Origin: Fidelibacterota bacterium
GTDB taxonomy: Bacteria > Pseudomonadota > Alphaproteobacteria > Rhodospirillales > Rhodospirillaceae
Length of the DNA stretch: 64,000 nt
Assembly (NCBI GenBank): GCA_947475895.1
Contig: CANJMF010000008.1
Location: forward strand, 56,682-120,681
Direction: 5' to 3'
Both the position numbers and the translations under genes were made by a program. This document shows, piece by piece, positions 59,541-64,000 of this stretch. Positions within the stretch are counted from its first letter, which is position 1. The number at the start of each line of letters is the position of its first letter. Under the pieces are notes generated by a model. That model ran no database searches and was not told the origin of the DNA. It saw only the letters and a program-made list of their open reading frames with translations.

Positions 59541-60617
59541 TTATTGGTCGAATTGGAATTGCGGTTTTTCGTAATCGTCAGGTCGTCCAAAATCCACCCA
59601 GGCCTCATGCATTGGATACACGATTGTACGTGCCGCTTGATCCTTCAGGCGCGCGAACAACGTGGGCATGTCGCATTGTTCGCCCGGTTTGAGAACGTCG
59701 AGCGCGCGAGGCTCCAGGGCATAAATACCGGCATTCACGTGTGTACGTGAAATCGGCTTTTCTTCAAAACCAGTGATCTCGATGCCTTTGGTGAAGACGA
59801 CGCCAAACGGATGCTGCCATTCATGCTGGCGCACGGCCATGGTCGCCGTGGCTTCCGAGCGCACATGGAAATTCAAAAGCTCACTGTAGCGAATATCAGT
59901 CAGCACGTCGCCGTTGGTGACAAGAAACGAGCTGCCTGGTCGAGGCTGTAGAAGGCCCAGCGCGCCGGCGGTACCAAGCGGGTTGTTCTCGTGCAAATAT
60001 TGGATACCGACATTCCAGCGACTGCCGTCACCGAAATGCTCCTCGATCATATGACCGAGGTAATGCACCGAAATGACAAAACGATGAATGCCTTCATCGC
60101 GCGCGCGCTCGATAATATGTTCCAGCATCGGCTTGCCGTGTACCGGAAGCAGGGGCTTTGGGCAGTTTTCGGTGTAGGGGCGCAGGCGTTTACCTTGGCC
60201 ACCGGCCATGATCACCATCACGTTCTCGCGCCGCGACGGCGCCAGCAGGTCGTTTAACAGATGCAATCCGACCAGTTTGCGCTTGTCGTCGATGATCGGC
60301 AGCGCATTGATCAAGTTGGTCTGCATCAGCTTCAAGACAAAGTCGTTGGGCATTTCTGCGTAGGCCACCATCGCCTCGCGGTGGACAATCGATTCCGCGG
60401 GGCTCTTGAGATCGAGGCCGCGTAACAATCCGCGGCGGATGTCGCCGTCTGTGATGGTGCCGATAAAGGTACCGTCCAGGCCCACCACCAGCGCGATTTG
60501 CATACCTGAGTCGTTGAGATTCTTGGCGGCGGCATGCAGCGTTGCATCAAGCGTAACCAGCGCCTTCTTCCAAGAAGATGCCTCTCGCGGTGGCGAAATA
60601 TCATCCTTGTCAGCCAT
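59541..60617 (-). CDS. ptmE: CBS-domain sugar-phosphate guanylyltransferase (PtmE-like)
   Basis: 358 residues from the ATG at 60617, which overlaps the upstream stop by 8 bases; a longer frame lies inside the neighbour. Two CBS motifs (about 25-125, VVGLDGTFIGTITDGDIRRGLL and LINALPIIDDKRKLVGLHLL) precede a nucleotidyltransferase domain with VMVIMAGGQGKRLRPYT, NCPKPLLPV and FLVTNGDVLTDI. PtmE of Campylobacter makes GDP-GlcN/GlcNAc, the entry nucleotide sugar for legionaminic acid. It would feed the plus-strand legB. CBS domains may sense nucleotides. Confidence 0.88.
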   Translation of the reverse strand: MADKDDISPPREASSWKKALVTLDATLHAAAKNLNDSGMQIALVVGLDGTFIGTITDGDIRRGLLRGLDLKSPAESIVHREAMVAYAEMPNDFVLKLMQTNLINALPIIDDKRKLVGLHLLNDLLAPSRRENVMVIMAGGQGKRLRPYTENCPKPLLPVHGKPMLEHIIERARDEGIHRFVISVHYLGHMIEEHFGDGSRWNVGIQYLHENNPLGTAGALGLLQPRPGSSFLVTNGDVLTDIRYSELLNFHVRSEATATMAVRQHEWQHPFGVVFTKGIEITGFEEKPISRTHVNAGIYALEPRALDVLKPGEQCDMPTLFARLKDQAARTIVYPMHEAWVDFGRPDDYEKPQFQFDQ

Positions 60618-62376
60618 TGGTAACACCCACGCGTGCTGCGATCCGCTCCGTCTCGTTCCAATAGTTCTCAAACACGCCGACGAATTTGTTGCCCACGAAG
60701 TCTTCCGGCGACAACGCCTTACCGGTTTGGATCCGCTGCAAGTGAGCGAATTTACCGATGCCTGAGTTGCACCAGATGAAGCCGTCGGCACGGTAGTCGT
60801 AGTCGACTTCGCGCTCGCCCAAGAGCGCAAGGCTCGGCGCTTCGTGATGATCTTGCATGTCGGCGAAAACGCCGTACATGGCCAGCTGATCGATGCCCCA
60901 CTGCAGGTTATTTTGTTGGAAGTAGTGGGCCAGATAGGCCGCCACCAGTTTGAAGTATGTCATCGACGCTGGGGTCGTGCTGGCGCCGACCACGCACGCA
61001 TTGAATTGATTCCAGGGTTCGAGGCGTGCCGGCCGGATGCGCATGGCGGCGTCGTGGCCGTCCAGTTCGCCGAACAGGTCCGTTAGGTCGCGGTTTACGA
61101 CCGCATCGACGTCCATCAGCCACAGCGGCGCGCGATACACCCGCAAATGCTGATAGAACCGAATGAAGCGCACCGCGTGATAGTAGCTGCGGGCGACCAT
61201 CTGTGATCCGTTTTGAAGTCCCGGGCGTTCGACCGACAACGCGAATTTCATGGGCGAAAGCTGCTGCATGAAAGCGTGCGCAAATTTTGTTTCCTGAGGC
61301 GTCGCATCCATGATGTGCAGGTGCACGGGTATGTGCGGCGATCGGTCGCGCAACGAAACTACCATCGGAAGCGCGAACGCGCGAAAGTAAGAATAATTGC
61401 ACGACAAATACAATGTGCCCTTAGCGTCGGGTGCGGGCGGCGTGATTGCTTCCAAGGGCGGCAGGCCGCGGATCAGATCGACATCCGAAAATCCGCGCAA
61501 TCGGTCGTAAAATTCCGGCGCGAAGTTGACAACGTCGAGAACGCGTCCTTTGATAGCGTCGCCGGCCGCGCGGAATTGTTCTTCCGCGCCGCGGCGGTCC
61601 TTCAGGCAAAACCGCGCAGTTCCAAGCGCCACCCGAGCGTTCGGGTCTTTTGGTTTGGCGGCAACGCGCGCTGCGTTGGCCTTTTCCAAGTCGACGGCGT
61701 ATTCGGCCGCATAATTGAATAAAAGTTCGTCGACACGTGCGCAGTGCCAGGGCATTTCGCCGCGGCGGATGCGCTCAGTCCATTCTTTTTGCGAAACCAG
61801 TTTTTGCAAAATGGCCGCGCGCGCATTCAGTTCGCCGCCGTGTTTGGCCAGAAGCGCTTCATAAAGTCGCAGTGCTGTTTCGGGTTCAGTTGTGCAGATG
61901 AGGTCGCCATATCGCATAACGGCATCGAAATCATCGGGCTGGGCTTCCGTGGCGCGCCGATAACAGTCGATCGCGCCGGCCTTGTCGCCGCTCTGATCTT
62001 TAAGCGCGGCGGCTTTCATTAGGACGCCGTAATCCCGGGGCGTGACCTTCAATACGGTTTCATAACACTGCAGCGCGGGTTGCGGCCGGCCGGTGGTCTC
62101 GAAAATCTCGCCCAGCAACGCAATCGTGATGGCGGGTGCGGAGCGCTGGACCGCCGGTATCAGTATGGCCTCCGCTTCTTTCGCGCGATTAAGGCGGCAT
62201 AAGACCACAGCGAGATTGTGGAAAGCGGCTGGATTTGTGGGATCGAGTTGATGCGCTTCGCGCAGCAACGGTTCCGCGGTCGTGATGTCACCCGCATTCA
62301 AAGCGTTGGCGCCGCGCGTAATAAGATCGTTTACGCGCGCCGCGCCCGGCGCTGTTTGTGGTGTTGGGTTAGCCAT
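60610..62376 (-). CDS. TPR domain fused to a GT-A (GT8-like) glycosyltransferase
   Basis: 588 residues. N-terminal TPR units about 10-270, then a GT-A type domain with LYLSCNYSYFRAFALPMVVS, YYHAVRFIRFYQHLRVY and LWLMDVDAVVNRDLTDLF containing the DxD motif (DVD near 434). WGIDQLAMYGVFADM and FIWCNSGIGKFAHL follow. It therefore combines the TPR half seen in the array at 16-30 kb with a different transferase fold. It is the first sugar gene of the long minus-strand operon, 72 bp after the prepilin peptidase gene. Donor unknown. Confidence 0.83.
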   Translation of the reverse strand: MANPTPQTAPGAARVNDLITRGANALNAGDITTAEPLLREAHQLDPTNPAAFHNLAVVLCRLNRAKEAEAILIPAVQRSAPAITIALLGEIFETTGRPQPALQCYETVLKVTPRDYGVLMKAAALKDQSGDKAGAIDCYRRATEAQPDDFDAVMRYGDLICTTEPETALRLYEALLAKHGGELNARAAILQKLVSQKEWTERIRRGEMPWHCARVDELLFNYAAEYAVDLEKANAARVAAKPKDPNARVALGTARFCLKDRRGAEEQFRAAGDAIKGRVLDVVNFAPEFYDRLRGFSDVDLIRGLPPLEAITPPAPDAKGTLYLSCNYSYFRAFALPMVVSLRDRSPHIPVHLHIMDATPQETKFAHAFMQQLSPMKFALSVERPGLQNGSQMVARSYYHAVRFIRFYQHLRVYRAPLWLMDVDAVVNRDLTDLFGELDGHDAAMRIRPARLEPWNQFNACVVGASTTPASMTYFKLVAAYLAHYFQQNNLQWGIDQLAMYGVFADMQDHHEAPSLALLGEREVDYDYRADGFIWCNSGIGKFAHLQRIQTGKALSPEDFVGNKFVGVFENYWNETERIAARVGVTNG

Positions 62377-62448
62377 GCATCATATCCGCCGGCGCAGGTG
62401 TAAGGCAGGTGTAAGAAGGAAGCGTACGGTTAACACGTTAAGGAAGTG

Positions 62449-62955
62449 TCAGGCATGAAATCCCGGAATGTGCATCAAGGCCGCGATATAGCTCGCGAAT
62501 ATGCCCGCCGCCAGACCCGGTCCTAACGGCATTTCCCCGCGCCAGAGCGCCCGGCGGACAACAAGGCTCGCGATGCCGGCGCCCAGCAGCGTCAACACCC
62601 CTCCCGCGGCCATGATGTAGGGCAGGGCCCAAGGCCCCAGCCAAAGGCCTCCAACCGCCACCAGCTTTACGTCGCCAAACCCCATGGCCTCGCGGCCCTT
62701 CCAGCGGCTGACCAGCCAGCGAAGGCCCCAAAACACAGCCCCGTTGAGCGCGGCCCCCGCCAACGCCCAGACCCAATGGACCCCAATCGGCGAGCGGATG
62801 ATTGCGACAGCCAGTCCAGCCACGGCCAAGATCGCCTGCGCCGGATCAGGCAAATAGCCGGTCTTAAGATCGACCACCGCAAGGACAATGAGCCCAACGG
62901 CAAGCAGCGTCACACAACCGGCGGTCCACAAATCGAGCGGTACATTGAAATCCAT
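62449..62955 (-). CDS. gspO: A24-family prepilin peptidase without methyltransferase domain
   Basis: 168 residues with about five membrane helices. The two aspartates of the aspartyl protease are visible: VVDLKTGYLPD near residue 27 and the GFGDVKL (GxGD) motif near residue 92. The N-terminal cytosolic N-methyltransferase domain of full-length GspO/PilD is missing, so this is the short, CpaA/TadV-like form. It would cleave GspG-K leaders. It is the only such gene in the window and lies 48 kb from the pseudopilin genes, at the head of the sugar operon. Confidence 0.87.
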   Translation of the reverse strand: MDFNVPLDLWTAGCVTLLAVGLIVLAVVDLKTGYLPDPAQAILAVAGLAVAIIRSPIGVHWVWALAGAALNGAVFWGLRWLVSRWKGREAMGFGDVKLVAVGGLWLGPWALPYIMAAGGVLTLLGAGIASLVVRRALWRGEMPLGPGLAAGIFASYIAALMHIPGFHA

Positions 62956-63036
62956 CGGCGCAGATTACGCGGGCGGCGCGCGTGGGCGAAGCATTGTTTA
63001 CGCTGTGAGTCCGAGGGCCTCAGACCTTGCGAGAAT

Positions 63037-63064
63037 TTGCCCATGTGGTGTTCTGTGCTATGAA
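63037..63064 (+). promoter_or_regulatory. promoter of the tRNA-Gly gene
   Basis: TTGCCC (63037-63042), 16-base spacer, TATGAA (63059-63064), 24 bases before the tRNA 5' end. Position and spacing fit a sigma-70 type promoter for a stable RNA. Confidence 0.5.
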
Positions 63065-63088
63065 ATTTGCGCGCCGATGGGGAATTAT

Positions 63089-63162
63089 GCGGGTGTAGTT
63101 CAATGGTAGAACGAAAGCTTCCCAAGCTTTAGGCGAGGGTTCGATTCCCTAGCCGCCTTCCA
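63089..63162 (+). tRNA. tRNA-Gly (CCC), acceptor stem apparently disrupted
   Basis: D arm GTTC-AATGGTA-GAAC, anticodon arm AAAGC-TTCCCAA-GCTTT with anticodon CCC, T arm GAGGG-TTCGATT-CCCTA and a terminal TCCA are all readable and match tRNA-Gly(CCC). The 5' acceptor strand is GCGGGTG and should pair with CACCCGC. The 3' strand reads GCCGCCT instead, leaving four of seven positions mismatched plus one G-U pair. The length to CCA is kept. It is either a damaged tRNA, for example after integration of an element at its 3' end, or a gene needing another explanation. Confidence 0.75.
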
Positions 63163-63851
63163 ATGAACTAACGAACATTGCCGATTACAAATATACACGA
63201 GAGCGCTATTGCCTGACTAGCTTACGTTGCTGTGGCATCGTTGTGGCAAGGACGCAGCCGCTCTCAGCGCAGCTGACACTGCCAACAGCGCCGCTGATAA
63301 TCACGCGGGCCATCGACCACGCAAACTGCCATTCAAGAAGTTTAGTAACATCGGGCAAGATGTGCGCCTGCCATCGCATGGTAGGCCTCAAGAAGCGTTT
63401 TTTAAGCGCACACAGAAACCCGAGGTACCCGTAGGGGGCGACCAGCCACTGGCCCCCCCGCACGACGATATATATGAGCACGACATGTTTTTGTGAAAAC
63501 TGAAACTAAGAAGATATAGAGTTCTAAATCCTGGCTGCTTTCTGCGCTGAAACGATAGCGGTCGTCTGCGACGTGAGCTTGGTGGGATGAGAACTAGACC
63601 GTCTTCCTGTCAGAGGCACATCGATAGTCGATCAAGGCTGCCCGCACGCACTGACTCTGAAATCCTTAGTGCAGGTTTGCTCCAGCTGCGAATTTTGGTT
63701 GTTATAACCTATTGATTTGAATAGATAATAACAGACCCAATATCCCCCAGCAATGCCTTCCTTCCTTACCCGAATATCTAATTCTTATTTAATCTAACCT
63801 AATGAACTTACTAATAAGCAATTCCCCAGAGTTGCTTCGCTTAGCCCATAC
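63163..63851. other. non-coding, AT-rich stretch between the tRNA and the IS fragment
   Basis: About 690 bases without a convincing gene. Short overlapping frames on both strands (about 90 codons around 63206-63496) have no recognisable motif, start context or family likeness. Composition shifts to AT-rich after about 63.48 kb, unlike the rest of the window. It may be the decayed edge of an integrated element at the tRNA, but no integrase or clear att repeat was seen. Confidence 0.5.
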
Positions 63852-64000
63852 TGACCGGCCCCCACTGAGTGGTCCGATTGGAATGTTAGTTTAGAGCATG
63901 CGTTTGATCCATCAGTTTTGCCGTTGGCCAGACGATGGCCTCGGGTGCGGGAGGCCGATAACCCAGCGATGAATGCGGACGCACCGTGTTGTAGTGGCGC
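63852..64000 (-). mobile_element. IS3-family insertion sequence, one end only
   Basis: The sequence from TGACCGGCCCCCACTGAGTG (63852 on) looks like an IS3-type terminal repeat starting with TG. It is followed about 15 bases inside by the end of a transposase gene. The element runs off the right edge, so the other end, its size and target duplication cannot be seen. Confidence 0.75.
63886..64000 (-). CDS. IS3-family transposase OrfB, C-terminal fragment
   Basis: Partial: the last 37 codons are in the window, ending at a TAA (63886-63888). The translation contains YNTVRPHSSLGYRPPAPEA, the very common C-terminal block of IS3-family DDE transposases (integrase core), followed by a short variable tail. 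The catalytic DDE residues lie outside the window. Direction is toward the terminal repeat at 63852. Confidence 0.85.
   Translation of the reverse strand, partial: RHYNTVRPHSSLGYRPPAPEAIVWPTAKLMDQTHALN

Noticed and set aside
14439..62376. Flagellin glycosylation island
   Set aside because: Nonulosonate genes and TPR transferases fit, but no flagellin, flagellar export or flagellar regulatory gene is in the window, whereas T2SS genes are interleaved. A flagellin target elsewhere cannot be excluded.
63206..63496. Two overlapping frames of about 90 codons on opposite strands, possible integrase remnant after the tRNA
   Set aside because: No integrase motif (R..HxxR..Y), no ribosome-binding site and no recognisable family in either frame.

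Overview
The window looks like a chromosomal segment of an alphaproteobacterium. Evidence: the hslO, apaG and metZ neighbourhood at the left end; a SAM-II type riboswitch in front of metZ; moderately GC-rich coding DNA; and many TTG/GTG starts. The species cannot be fixed from the sequence. Almost all of the window is coding. The right end (from about 63.16 kb) becomes AT-rich and ends in a partial IS3-type insertion sequence.

Layout. (1) 0-5.4 kb: housekeeping genes (3' end of hslO, folE, apaG, metZ with its SAM-II leader), a SIS-domain sugar-phosphate isomerase and small envelope proteins. (2) 5.4-14.3 kb: a minus-strand type II secretion (T2SS) run, gspF-G-H-I-J-(small ORF)-K-L-M-C-D, plus a Sel1-repeat protein. 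(3) 14.4-16.1 kb: a 507-residue exported, Ser/Thr/Ala-rich, Lys/Arg-poor protein with its own strong promoter, 5' hairpin and perfect terminator; it is a candidate surface-layer or matrix protein. (4) 16.2-30.5 kb: a tandem array of eight TPR plus GT-B (heptosyltransferase-like) modules in seven genes (one gene carries two modules), with one small GT-A type transferase inside the array. (5) 30.5-32.3 kb: gspE, immediately upstream of the array on the same strand, so the T2SS genes bracket the glycosyltransferase array. (6) 32.5-34.5 kb: a phytanoyl-dioxygenase-like protein and a GSCFA-domain protein. (7) 34.7-39.2 kb, plus strand: legB-legC-legG(neuC)-legI(neuB), the core of a nonulosonic (legionaminic-type) acid pathway. 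(8) 39.2-62.4 kb, minus strand: about 23 tightly packed, mostly overlapping genes. They supply CMP-nonulosonate synthetase, a PtmE-like CBS/nucleotidyltransferase, PtmA- and PtmF-like oxidoreductases, an amidotransferase trio (HisH-like, HisF-like, WbpG-like), formyl- and acetyltransferases, a heptose-type kinase/nucleotidyltransferase fusion, two further DegT aminotransferases, two SDR enzymes, a thiamine-dependent E1 alpha/beta pair, a radical SAM protein, an unknown 323-residue protein, a dioxygenase and three glycan-transfer-type proteins. (9) 62.4-63.0 kb: a short prepilin peptidase (gspO-like). (10) 63.09 kb: a tRNA-Gly(CCC) whose 3' acceptor strand does not pair with its 5' strand, then about 700 bp without a convincing gene and the IS fragment.

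Working model (inference). The sugar genes make an activated, modified nonulosonic acid and at least one other unusual sugar. The TPR-glycosyltransferases, whose TPR parts could recognise protein acceptors, attach sugars to an exported protein. The co-located T2SS moves that or another glycoprotein across the outer membrane. The 507-residue protein is the obvious candidate client. Transcription and translation coupling are suggested by repeated 1-16 bp gene overlaps.
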